Assembly (NCBI RefSeq): GCF_010731775.1
Contig: NZ_AP022590.1
Coordinates: 3,968,001 to 4,032,000, forward strand
Reading direction: 5' to 3'
DNA length: 64,000 nt
Source: Mycobacterium mantenii
GTDB taxonomy: Bacteria > Actinomycetota > Actinomycetes > Mycobacteriales > Mycobacteriaceae
Shown: one piece after another, positions 6,900-16,289 of the stretch
Layout of the letters: each line of letters opens with the position of its first letter
Position numbering within the stretch: position 1 is the first letter of the stretch
The notes under the pieces: generated by a model
The model's input: only the letters and a program-made list of their open reading frames with translations
Told to the model about the DNA's origin: nothing
The model's database searches: none
Translations under genes and position numbers: made by a program

Positions 6900-9800
6900 T
6901 TGTGGTTGGTCGGTGCGATCGCGCTGGCGCTGACGTTCGCCCAATCCCCCGGGCAGATCTCGCCTGACACCAAGCTCGACCTCACCGCGAACCCGCTGCG
7001 CTTTCTGGCCCGGGCGACCAATCTGTGGAACAGCGAGCTGCCGTTCGGGCAGGCGCAGAACCAGGCCTACGGGTACCTGTTTCCGCACGGCACCTTCTTC
7101 CTGATCGGCCACGCGCTGGGAGTGCCCGGCTGGATCACCCAGCGGCTGTGGTGGGCGCTGCTGCTCATCGTCGGGTTCTGGGGGCTGCTGCGGGTCGCCG
7201 AGGCGCTGCGGATCGGCAGCCCGGCGTCGCGGGTGATCGCCGCGACCGCGTTCGCGCTGTCGCCGCGGGTGCTGACCACCCTCGGCTCGATCTCGTCGGA
7301 AACCCTGCCGATGATGTTGGCGCCGTGGGTGTTGCTGCCCACGATCCTGGCCCTGCGGGCCAGCGGCGACCGGTCGGTGCGGGCGCTGGCCGGGCGGGCG
7401 GGGCTGGCCGTCGCGCTGATGGGTGCGGTCAACGCCATCGCCACCCTGGCCGGCTGCCTGCCCGCGGTGATCTGGTGGGCGTGCCACCGGCCAAACCGGT
7501 TGTGGTGGCGCTACACCGGGTGGTGCCTGCTGGCCCTGGTGCTGGCGACGCTGTGGTGGGTGGTGGCGCTGGTGATGCTGCGCGCCATCAGTCCTCCGTT
7601 CCTGGACTTCATCGAATCTTCCGGCGTGACGACGCAATGGTCGTCCCTGGTCGAGATGTTGCGCGGCACCGACAGCTGGACCCCGTACGTGGCGCCGACC
7701 GCCACCGCGGGCGCACCGCTGGTGACCGGATCGGCGGCCGTGCTGGGCACCTGCCTGGTCGCGGCGGCCGGGCTGGCGGGGCTGGCCAGCCCGGCCATGC
7801 CGGCGCGTGGGCGACTGGTCACGATGCTGTTGGCCGGGGCGGTGCTGATGGCCGCCGGATACAGCGGCGGGCTGGGCTCGCCGGTGGCGCACGCGGTGCA
7901 GGCCTTCCTCGACGCCGGCGGCGCTCCGTTGCGCAACGTGCACAAGCTGGGGTCGGTGATCAGGATCCCGGTGGTGCTGGGACTCGCGCAGCTGCTCGGC
8001 CGGATACCGCTGCCGGGCAGCGCGCCGATGCCGGTGTGGCTGCGCGCCTTCGCGCACCCCGAGCGCGACAAACGGGTCGCGACCGCGGTTGTGGTCCTCA
8101 TCGCGCTGATGGTCAGCACGTCGCTGGCGTGGACCGGTCGGCTGGCCCCGCCGGGAACGTTCACCGCGATCCCGCAGTACTGGCACGAGACCGCGGACTG
8201 GCTCACCGAGCACAACACCGGGACGCCGGCGCCCGGGCGGGTGCTCGTCGTCCCGGGGGCGCCGTTCGCCACCCAGGTCTGGGGCACCAGCCATGACGAG
8301 CCACTGCAGGTCCTCGGCAGTAGCCCGTGGGGAGTGCGTGATTCCATCCCGCTGACCCCGCCGCAGACAATCCGGGCGCTCGATTCGGTGCAGCGTTTGT
8401 TCGCGGCTGGCCGCCCCTCGGCGGGGCTTGCCGATACTCTTGCCCGCCAAGGCATTTCGTATGTGGTGGTCCGCAACGACCTGGACCCCGACACGTCGCG
8501 CTCGGCGCGGCCCATCCTGGTGCACCGCGCCATCGACGGGTCACCCGGACTGCACAAGGTCGCGCAGTTCGGCGCCCCGGTGGGGCCGGGCACTCTGGCC
8601 GGTTTCGTCGCGGACAGCGGACTGCGGCCGCGCTACCCGGCGGTCGAGATCTTTTCCGTCGGAGCCGACAGCGACCCCGGCACACCGTATTTCGTCGACA
8701 CCGACTTGATGTCCCGGGTCGACGGCGGGCCCGAGGCGCTGCTGCGCCTTGACGAGCGGCGGCGGCTGCTGGGCCGTCCGCCGCTGGGCCCGGCGCTGTT
8801 GACCGCGGACGCGCGGGGTGCCGGACTGCCAACGACAACCGGGGTGACCATCACCGACACCCCGGTGGCCCGCGAGACGGATTACGGTCGGGTAGACGAA
8901 CATTCGTCAGCGATCCGGGCCCCCGGCGACGCGCGGCACACCTACAACCGGGTGCCCGACTACCCCGTCCCCGGGGCCGATCCGGTGACGGGGGCCTGGG
9001 CCGCCGGCCGGATCACGGTGTCAAGTTCGTCGTCGGATTCCACCGCGATGCCCGACGTGGCACCGGCGACTTCGCCGGCCGCCGCCATCGACGGGGATTC
9101 GGCGACCGCCTGGGTGTCCAACTCGCTGCAGGCCGCCGTCGGTCAATGGATGCAGATCGATTTCGACCACCCGGTGACCAATGCGGCCATCACATTGACG
9201 CCCAGCGCCACCGCCGTCGGCGCCCAGGTGCGCCGCATCCTGATCGAAACCGCCACCGGCAGCACCACTTTGCGCTTCGACGAGTCGGGCAAGCCGCTTG
9301 CCGCGGCACTCCCCTACGGCGAAACTCCCTGGGTCCGGATCACCGCCGCTGGCACCGACGACGGATCGGCCGGGGTGCAGTTCGGCATCACCGACCTGAC
9401 GGTCACCCAGTACGACGCGTCCGGGTTCGCCCACCAGGTCGACCTGCGGCACACCGTGCGGGTGCCCGGGCCGGCACCGGGCACGCCGATCACGGGATGG
9501 GACCTGGGATCCGAACTGCTGGGCAGACCGGGCTGTGCCCACGCGCCCGAGGGTGTGCGCTGCGCGCCGTCGATGTCCCTGGCCCCGGAGGAACCGGTCA
9601 ATTTCAGCCGGACCCTGACCGTGCCGGCACCAATGTCGGTGACCCCGACGGTGTGGGTGCGGCCGCGGCAGGGACCCAAACTGGCCGACCTGATCACTGA
9701 ACCGAATACCACTGTCGCTCAAGGTGATTCGGACACGGTGGATGTGCTCGGCTCGGCCTACGCGGCCACCGACGGCGACCCGGGCACCGCGTGGACGGCG

Positions 9801-11075
9801 CCGCAGCGGGTGGTGCAGCACAAGACCCCGCCGACCCTGACGCTCAGGTTGCCCCGGCCCACCGAGGTCACCGGGGTGCGGCTGGTTCCCAGCCGCTCGG
9901 CGTTGCCCGTGCACCCGACGATGGTGGCCGTCAACCTCGGCGACGGCCCCCAGGCCGCCGCGGTGAAGCCCGACGGGGCGCAGATGGTGCCGCTCAAACC
10001 CCGGGTGACCGACACCGTGACCATCAGCCTGCTCAATTGGGAAGACGTGATCGACCGCAACGCGCTGGGTTTCGATCAGCTCAAACCGCCCGGGCTGGCC
10101 GAGGTCGCGGCGCTGGGCGCCGACGGGAGCCCTATCGCGCCCGCCGACGCCGGCCGCAACCGCAGCCGGGAGATCACCGTTGGGTGCGACCGTGGGCCCG
10201 TCATCGCGGTCGCGGGACGGTTCGTGCACACCGCGATCCACACCACGGTGGGGACAATCCTGGATGACGCGCCCGTCGCGGCGGTGCCCTGCGAACGCGA
10301 CCCAATCGCGCTGCCCGCGGGCCAGCAGGAGCTGTTGATCAGCCCGGGCGCGCAGTTCGTCGTGGACGGGGCCGAGTTGTCCGCCCGGGCCGACACCGAA
10401 GTTGCTCGGCCCGTGCGTGTTTCGTCATGGCGGGCGTGGGGCCCGGATCGCCGCGAAGTGCAGGCTCCCGCTTCGGCCACCTCCCGGGTACTGGTGGTCC
10501 CGGAAAGCATCAACCCGGGATGGGTGGCGCGCACCGGCACCGGGACCCGCTTGACTCCGATCGCGGTCAACGGGTGGCAGCAGGGCTGGGTGGTGCCAGC
10601 GGGCGACCCCGGCACCATCACGCTGACGTTTGTCCCGAACTCGCTCTACCGGGTGGGTCTGGCGGTGGGGCTGGCCCTGCTGCCGTTGCTGGCGCTGCTG
10701 GCGCTCTGGCGCAGCCGACGAAGGGACGACGAATCCGCGCCCGCGCGGCCATGGCGACCCGGGGCATGGGCTGCCGTCCCGGCGCTGGTCGCCGCGGCGG
10801 TGATCGCCGGCGTGGCCGGTGTCGTGGCGATGGGGGGCGCCCTGGGCCTGCGGTACGCGCTGGGCCGGGCGCGCTGGAAATGCCTCAGCGTCGTCGGCTG
10901 TGCCGGCGGGCTGATTCTGGCCGGGGCGGCACTGTCGCGCCAACCATGGCGGTCGGCCGACGGTTATGCCGGCCATTCCGCGAGTGTCCAACTGCTGGCG
11001 TTGATTTCGCTTGCGGTGCTCGCCGCTTCGGTGGTCACGATCCCCAATCGGGCGCGCGATCCACGCGACGAATAG
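6900..11075 (+). CDS. aftD: Alpha-(1->3) arabinofuranosyltransferase AftD
   Basis: A GT-C fold membrane glycosyltransferase of about 1391 residues that branches arabinan of arabinogalactan and lipoarabinomannan using decaprenyl-phospho-arabinose. The N-terminal third has many membrane helices. Two F5/8C-like carbohydrate-binding stretches are visible (IDGDSATAWVSN and ATDGDPGTAWTAP), and helices return near the C-terminus. Length matches Rv0236c (about 1400). The start is uncertain: the codon aligned with the M. tuberculosis ATG is GTC (6876), and the frame is open back to 6636 without ATG or GTG, so TTG at 6900 is the first usual start codon. The envelope role is established for the family. 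Confidence 0.9.
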   Translation: MWLVGAIALALTFAQSPGQISPDTKLDLTANPLRFLARATNLWNSELPFGQAQNQAYGYLFPHGTFFLIGHALGVPGWITQRLWWALLLIVGFWGLLRVAEALRIGSPASRVIAATAFALSPRVLTTLGSISSETLPMMLAPWVLLPTILALRASGDRSVRALAGRAGLAVALMGAVNAIATLAGCLPAVIWWACHRPNRLWWRYTGWCLLALVLATLWWVVALVMLRAISPPFLDFIESSGVTTQWSSLVEMLRGTDSWTPYVAPTATAGAPLVTGSAAVLGTCLVAAAGLAGLASPAMPARGRLVTMLLAGAVLMAAGYSGGLGSPVAHAVQAFLDAGGAPLRNVHKLGSVIRIPVVLGLAQLLGRIPLPGSAPMPVWLRAFAHPERDKRVATAVVVLIALMVSTSLAWTGRLAPPGTFTAIPQYWHETADWLTEHNTGTPAPGRVLVVPGAPFATQVWGTSHDEPLQVLGSSPWGVRDSIPLTPPQTIRALDSVQRLFAAGRPSAGLADTLARQGISYVVVRNDLDPDTSRSARPILVHRAIDGSPGLHKVAQFGAPVGPGTLAGFVADSGLRPRYPAVEIFSVGADSDPGTPYFVDTDLMSRVDGGPEALLRLDERRRLLGRPPLGPALLTADARGAGLPTTTGVTITDTPVARETDYGRVDEHSSAIRAPGDARHTYNRVPDYPVPGADPVTGAWAAGRITVSSSSSDSTAMPDVAPATSPAAAIDGDSATAWVSNSLQAAVGQWMQIDFDHPVTNAAITLTPSATAVGAQVRRILIETATGSTTLRFDESGKPLAAALPYGETPWVRITAAGTDDGSAGVQFGITDLTVTQYDASGFAHQVDLRHTVRVPGPAPGTPITGWDLGSELLGRPGCAHAPEGVRCAPSMSLAPEEPVNFSRTLTVPAPMSVTPTVWVRPRQGPKLADLITEPNTTVAQGDSDTVDVLGSAYAATDGDPGTAWTAPQRVVQHKTPPTLTLRLPRPTEVTGVRLVPSRSALPVHPTMVAVNLGDGPQAAAVKPDGAQMVPLKPRVTDTVTISLLNWEDVIDRNALGFDQLKPPGLAEVAALGADGSPIAPADAGRNRSREITVGCDRGPVIAVAGRFVHTAIHTTVGTILDDAPVAAVPCERDPIALPAGQQELLISPGAQFVVDGAELSARADTEVARPVRVSSWRAWGPDRREVQAPASATSRVLVVPESINPGWVARTGTGTRLTPIAVNGWQQGWVVPAGDPGTITLTFVPNSLYRVGLAVGLALLPLLALLALWRSRRRDDESAPARPWRPGAWAAVPALVAAAVIAGVAGVVAMGGALGLRYALGRARWKCLSVVGCAGGLILAGAALSRQPWRSADGYAGHSASVQLLALISLAVLAASVVTIPNRARDPRDE

Positions 11076-11162
11076 TCGGCCGGGCTATTGGCTACCCGTT
11101 TACCGGCTGATTGACTGGATATGCGGGTTGGCGTAGCCGTCACCGACCGAGGAGTTCGCGCC

Positions 11163-12641
11163 ATGGACTGGTTTTCCGCACCCCAATATTGGGTGGGCAG
11201 ATTGGTGCTCGAGCGCGGCGCCGCGGCGATCTACCTGCTGGGATTCGTCGCGGCCGCTGTCCAGTTCCGCGCGCTCATCGGCGAGCGCGGCATGCTGCCC
11301 GTTCCGCGGTTCTTGGCGCGGCAATCCTTTTGGCGCACCCCGAGCCTGTTCCACCTGCGTTATTCCGATCGGCTGTTTTCGGCCGTCTCCTGGTTCGGCG
11401 CGGCGCTGTCGGCGGCAATCGTCGCCGGTGCCGCCGACGCGGTGCCGCTGTGGGCCGCGATGTCGATGTGGCTGGTTTTGTGGGTGCTCTACCTGTCGAT
11501 CGTCAACGTCGGGCAGACCTGGTACTCGTTCGGCTGGGAATCGCTGCTACTCGAGACCGGGTTCCTGATGATCTTTTTGGGCAACCACGGCGTCGCACCG
11601 CCGGTGCTCACACTGTGGATGGTCCGGCTGCTGTTGTTCCGCGTCGAGTTCGGTGCGGGACTGATCAAGATGCGCGGCGACCCGTGCTGGCGCGACCTGA
11701 CGTGTTTGTACTACCACCATGAGACACAACCGATGCCGGGTCCGTTGAGCTGGTTCTTCCACCATCTGCCCAAACCCCTGCATCGGATCGAGGTGGCGGG
11801 CAACCACTTCGCGCAGCTGATCGTGCCGTTCGGCTTGTTCGCGCCGCAGCCGGTGTCCAGCGTGGCCGCCGCGATCATCGTCATCACCCAGTTGTGGCTG
11901 GTCGCTTCGGGCAACTTCGCCTGGCTGAATTGGGTGACGATCCTGTTGGCGTTCAGCGCCATCGACGACGCATCGATCGCGGTGCTGCTGCCCAGGAGCC
12001 TTGTCCCGGCGCACCCGGCGCTGGCGGCCACTCCGCTGTGGTTCGTCGCCCTGGTGGTCGCGGTCACGGCCGCGGTGCTGTTCATGAGTTACTGGCCGAT
12101 GGTGAACATGCTGTCGTCGCGTCAACGGATGAACATGTCGTTCAACTCATTTCATCTGGTGAACACCTATGGCGCCTTCGGCAGCATCGGAAGGATCCGC
12201 CGGGAGGTGGTGATCGAAGGGACCGACGAGGCGGTCATCACGGGCCAAACTGTCTGGAAGGAATACGAATTCAAGGGCAAGCCGGGGGCGCTGCGCCGGC
12301 TGCCCCGACAGTGGGCGCCCTATCACCTGCGGCTGGACTGGCTGATGTGGTTCGCCGCCATCTCGCCGGGCTATGCGCAGCCGTGGCTGAGACCGTTCCT
12401 GCAGCGGTTGCTGGAAAACGATCGGCCCGCCCTGCGGTTGTTGCGCCACAACCCGTTTCCGGATTCGCCGCCCCGGTTTGTGCGGGCCCAGCTCTACCAA
12501 TACCGTTTCACCACACCGACCGAGCTGCGGCGCGACCGCGCGTGGTGGCATCGCGCCCTGATCGGCGGCTACGTGCCGCCGATGACCTTGTCGACGGCGA
12601 CCAGCGCCGTTGAGGGTCGCTCGGCGGGCTACTTCTGGTAG
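11163..12641 (+). CDS. Lipase-maturation-factor-like membrane protein (Rv0235c-like)
   Basis: A 492-residue polytopic membrane protein of the LMF1/DUF1222 family. The signature region TWYSFGWESLLLETGFL and the following GAGLIKMRGDPCWRDLTCL stretch are clear. The eukaryotic relative is an ER protein needed to fold lipases; the bacterial role is not established. I chose ATG 11163 (MDWFSAPQYW) over the GTG-type start 42 nt upstream because it matches recalled Rv0235c and has GAGGAG about 10 nt before it. It follows aftD by 87 bp and overlaps fdh tail-to-tail by 13 bp. Confidence 0.85.
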   Translation: MDWFSAPQYWVGRLVLERGAAAIYLLGFVAAAVQFRALIGERGMLPVPRFLARQSFWRTPSLFHLRYSDRLFSAVSWFGAALSAAIVAGAADAVPLWAAMSMWLVLWVLYLSIVNVGQTWYSFGWESLLLETGFLMIFLGNHGVAPPVLTLWMVRLLLFRVEFGAGLIKMRGDPCWRDLTCLYYHHETQPMPGPLSWFFHHLPKPLHRIEVAGNHFAQLIVPFGLFAPQPVSSVAAAIIVITQLWLVASGNFAWLNWVTILLAFSAIDDASIAVLLPRSLVPAHPALAATPLWFVALVVAVTAAVLFMSYWPMVNMLSSRQRMNMSFNSFHLVNTYGAFGSIGRIRREVVIEGTDEAVITGQTVWKEYEFKGKPGALRRLPRQWAPYHLRLDWLMWFAAISPGYAQPWLRPFLQRLLENDRPALRLLRHNPFPDSPPRFVRAQLYQYRFTTPTELRRDRAWWHRALIGGYVPPMTLSTATSAVEGRSAGYFW

Positions 12642-13783
12642 GACAGCGCTCCGGTGCCCGCGAGCTTTCCGCCTTCGACGATCAGGTACTCCGGACGAAT
12701 GGGCTTGCCGGCGAACCAGCTTTCCAGAATCTCCCGGGTGCCGGCGGCGTAGCGCGCCTGGGCCGACAACGTGGTGCCCGAAACATGGGGTGTCATGGCG
12801 TTATTCGGCATGGTCCGCCACTGATGGTCGGGCGGCGGCGGCTGCGGGTACCACACGTCTCCGGCGTAGCCCGCCAGCTGGCCGGACTTCAGGGCGTCGG
12901 CGATCGCTTCCGGGACGGTCTCCTCGGCACGTGCGGTGTTGACGATGTACGAGCCCCGCCGCATCGTCGAGATCAGTTTCTCGTCGAACATCCTGCGGGT
13001 GTCGTCGTAGAGCGGTGAGTGGATGGACACCACGTCGACGGCCCGCACCAGCGACTCGACCGTGGGGTGGAAGGTCACGTTGAGTTGTCGCTCCACCTCC
13101 GGCGCCAACCGGCGGGTGTCGGTGTAGTGCAGGTTGACGTCGAAGGGCGCCAGCCGGCGCAATACCGCACGCCCGATCCGGCCGGCCGCGATCAAGCCGA
13201 CGTCCATCCCCTCCAGGTCGTACGCGCGGTCGACGCAATCGGCGATGTTCCATCCGCCTTCGGCTGCCCACCGGTGCGACGGCACGAAATTGCGGACCAG
13301 CGCGAGGATTTGCATCACCGTGTGCTCGGCGACGCTGATGCTGTTGCTGTAGGTCACCTCGGCGACGGTGATCCCACGCTCCTTGGCCGCGGCCAGATCG
13401 ACGTGGTCCGAGCCGATGCCGGCGGTTAACGCCAGCTTGAGTTTGGGCGCCCTGGCGATGCGTTCCCTGCTCAGGTAGGCCGGCCAAAACGGTTGCGAGA
13501 TGACGATTTCCGCATCGGCCAGCTCCCGTTCGAATTGCGAGTCGGGGCCGTCCTTGTCCGACGTCACCACCAATTCGTGCCCGGCGTCTTCGAAGAACTT
13601 GCGCAGCCCCAGGGCACCCGACACACAGCCGAGGAGCTCACCGGGGGTGAAGTCGATCGCCGACGGGGTCGGCACGGCGCTGCCGTCGGGGTAACCGGGG
13701 ATGGTCGGGATGCTGTCACGCGCGTAACGCGGGGGGTACCCCTCGACGGGGTCGGGATAGAGCACCATCACACACTTGGCCAT
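12629..13783 (-). CDS. fdh: NAD-dependent formate dehydrogenase
   Basis: A 384-residue D-2-hydroxyacid-dehydrogenase-fold enzyme oxidising formate to CO2 with NAD+. It closely resembles M. vaccae FDH: SQPFWPAYL, LALTAGIGSDHVDL and EHTVMQILALVRN are all recognisable. The nucleotide motif AAGRIG and the NAD-selecting Asp in HYTDTRR are present, as are the catalytic Arg (NTAR, equivalent to Arg284) and His (TPHVSGTTL, equivalent to His332). The ATG at 13783 has GGAGAG upstream; the longer reading to 13921 is unlikely. It lies 112 bp downstream of a co-directional LysR gene. It is not in the M. tuberculosis synteny block, so it is accessory. Confidence 0.93.
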   Translation of the reverse strand: MAKCVMVLYPDPVEGYPPRYARDSIPTIPGYPDGSAVPTPSAIDFTPGELLGCVSGALGLRKFFEDAGHELVVTSDKDGPDSQFERELADAEIVISQPFWPAYLSRERIARAPKLKLALTAGIGSDHVDLAAAKERGITVAEVTYSNSISVAEHTVMQILALVRNFVPSHRWAAEGGWNIADCVDRAYDLEGMDVGLIAAGRIGRAVLRRLAPFDVNLHYTDTRRLAPEVERQLNVTFHPTVESLVRAVDVVSIHSPLYDDTRRMFDEKLISTMRRGSYIVNTARAEETVPEAIADALKSGQLAGYAGDVWYPQPPPPDHQWRTMPNNAMTPHVSGTTLSAQARYAAGTREILESWFAGKPIRPEYLIVEGGKLAGTGALSYQK

Positions 13784-13895
13784 CGAACTCTCCTTCAATC
13801 GGCAATCAAGCCCAGTCTCGGAGGACGCCCACCGTGGTGTCCAAGACGCGATTCCGACCGGCCGATAGGCAACGCCGATCACCCGAGGCGCGGGT

Positions 13896-14807
13896 CTAAG
13901 ACGGCTCGCTGAGCGTCGCACCGATACGGGCCTCGCGTGCGGTCCGTCGCAACGCGCGGGCCAACAACGAGCCCGGCTCCGCCCGGTTGGTCACCAGTGC
14001 TATCAACGCGGTGACCGACGGGCGCCGCAGCCGCAGCACGCTGACCCCGGCGGGCACGCCCAGGGTGTGGATCCATGGCTGCGGCACGATGCTCGCCCAC
14101 CGGCCGGTGCGCACGTGCGCGAACAGCGCGGCCACGGAGTCGGTTTCGAGCTGCGGGGTCACCCGCAGATCGTGGGTGGCCAACGCGTCGTCGATGAGCC
14201 GGCGACCACGCATGCCGTGCGTCAGCAGACACAGCGGCAGCTGCACGGCGTCCGACCACGCCATGGTTTGCGATTCGCCACCAAGCAGCTCGGCGCCGGC
14301 GATAAGCACCGGCTGCTCGTGATACAGCGGCGTGACCAGTAGGTCGGCGGTGTCCTGTTGGTCCGGATAGAGGATGCCCGCGTCCAATTCGAAATTGCGG
14401 ACCCGTTCGACGATCCCGGCCGAGCGCAGGTTCACCTCGAGCTGAACCCGCACCGAGGGGTGCGCCGCGCAGAATGGATCCGTAAGCAGCGCAACGGTGG
14501 TCGAGGCGGCCGGGACCACGCCGAGACGCAGTTCGCCGGTCAGGCCGGCCCGCAGCGCGGTGACTTCCTGTGTCAGGGCCTCGCGGTCGGCGAGGATGCG
14601 CCGCGCCCACGGCACCAGCCGCTCGCCCTCCGGGGTGAGGCCCTCGAACTTCTGCCCGCGCCGCACCAGCGGGACGTTGAGTTCGGACTCGAGCTTGCGG
14701 ATGGCTTCCGAGAGCGCGGGCTGTGACACGTAGCAGGCGGCCGCCGCGCGCGCGAAGTGGCGTTCTTGCGCGAGCGCGACGAAGTACTCCAGCTGACGGA
14801 ACAGCAT
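13896..14807 (-). CDS. LysR-family transcriptional regulator
   Basis: A 303-residue LysR protein: an N-terminal winged helix-turn-helix (FVALAQERHFARAAAACYVS, then QPALSEAIRKLE) and a C-terminal periplasmic-binding-protein-like effector domain. It is co-directional with fdh 112 bp downstream, making fdh the likely target. No clear Shine-Dalgarno precedes the ATG. The inducer cannot be deduced; formate or a C1 compound would fit the neighbour. Confidence 0.88.
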   Translation of the reverse strand: MLFRQLEYFVALAQERHFARAAAACYVSQPALSEAIRKLESELNVPLVRRGQKFEGLTPEGERLVPWARRILADREALTQEVTALRAGLTGELRLGVVPAASTTVALLTDPFCAAHPSVRVQLEVNLRSAGIVERVRNFELDAGILYPDQQDTADLLVTPLYHEQPVLIAGAELLGGESQTMAWSDAVQLPLCLLTHGMRGRRLIDDALATHDLRVTPQLETDSVAALFAHVRTGRWASIVPQPWIHTLGVPAGVSVLRLRRPSVTALIALVTNRAEPGSLLARALRRTAREARIGATLSEPS

Positions 14808-14834
14808 GCGCCCATTCGATCATGTCGGCGCCCG

Positions 14835-16185
14835 CTATTCGTCCTGGCGGCGGAGAAGTCGCTCGGGGTGGTGGAAGGTGTTGGTGCGGGGCCGGCCGCG
14901 ATCGAGCCGGGGCGGCGGGATCCATTCGGTGTCGCCCGCGTTGTTTTTGCGGGTAGACCAGCCGCCGGGTTGCAGCAGGCGGTGATGCGGCCCGCACGCG
15001 AAGGTGAGTTGGTCAACGTCGGTGGCGTTTGCTGTACTCGGTTACGTGGTGGACTTCGCAGTAGTAGCCGGGCACGGTGCACCCGGGCGAGGAGCAGCCA
15101 CGATCCTTGGCGTACAGGACGATTCGCTGTCCGGGTGAGGCGAGGCGCTTGGCGTGATACAGGGCCAGCGCTTTGCCCTTGTCGAAAATGGCCAAATAGT
15201 GGTGCGCGTGCCGGGCCAGACGGATCACGTCGCTCATCGGCAGGATGGTGCCGCCACCGGTCAGCCCCCGGCCGGCTGCGGCCTCCAACTCCTGCAGCGT
15301 CGTGGTGACGATGATGGAGGCCGGTAACCCGTTGTGCTGAGCCAACTCTCCCGAGGCCAGCACGCCGCGCAGCGCGGCCAGCAGCCCGTCATGGTTGCGT
15401 TGGCTCGCCGAGCGCGGATCGCGTTCGATGGCTTCCTGGGTGGGTGCGCCGCCGACGCACGGTGTCTCGTCGAGCGGGTTGCACATACCCGGGGCGGCCA
15501 GTTTGGCCAGCACAGCTTCCAGGGTGGCACGGGCCTCGGGAGTGAGCAGGCCGCGCAGCTCGGATATGCCGTCGGCCTGCTGGTTGCCTAGCGTGAGGCC
15601 GCGACGGCGGGCGCGGTCCTCGTCGCGGTAGGTGCCGTCGGGGTTGAGGCAATCGGCCAAGGTGGCGGCCAGCGAGGCGAGCTGCTCGGGGCGAAACTCT
15701 CGGCCCTTCGCCACCAACTCGGCCTCGGCCCGCGCCCGCGTTGTGCCGTCGACCCAGCCCGGCAGCTGGTGGTGAAACTTGCGGATCACAGCGACCTGCC
15801 CCGTCCCTAGCGTCCCGTCGCGCTGGGCGGCCGCCGTGGCCGCCAGCATCGGTGCCACGGGTTCGCCGGTCAGACCGACGCGCTCCCCGAGGTCGGCGGC
15901 CTCTTTGATGCGCCGGGACGCCGCGGCGCGGCTGATCAACGTCGATTCGGCGATCGCGTGCGGCAGAGTGCCACCGAGTTCGGCCGGTGTGGCTTCGCGG
16001 GCGACCGCGTTGATCAGCGGATGCTCGACGGCGGGTATGCGCCGGCGCAGCTTCTCGCAACGATCCAGCAGTGCCAGCCGCTGCTGCGTGTTCAACGCAT
16101 CAAACGTCAAGGCGCAGGCACGGTCCAAGTCGGTATCGAGCGCGTCGAACACCGCGTCGACATCCTGGGGACTACTTGGACTCAC
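14835..16185 (-). pseudogene. 13E12-repeat family (DUF222-HNH) gene with frameshift
   Basis: The open part (16185 down to 15013, 390 residues) has the DUF222 domain and begins the HNH domain with the zinc-type cysteines of RGCSSPGC and the EVHHV core, then hits a premature TGA. Immediately downstream another frame continues the family sequence (DQLTFACGPHHRLLQPGGW, ending HHPERLL) to a TAG at 14835-14837. The frame change near 15020-15030 equals +1, or a 5-bp loss between short CACCG repeats. So the HNH domain is split and the nuclease is probably inactive. REP13E12-type genes are known phage integration targets in mycobacteria. Confidence 0.78.
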
Positions 16186-16289
16186 ACCGCCAAACTAGCC
16201 GCATCCACCGACAAAAGCGGGCGTCCGAGTCGCCACAGATTCACACTCGCGCAATTGCTTTGGGGCAAGAAGGGTGCAACCGGCGAGAG

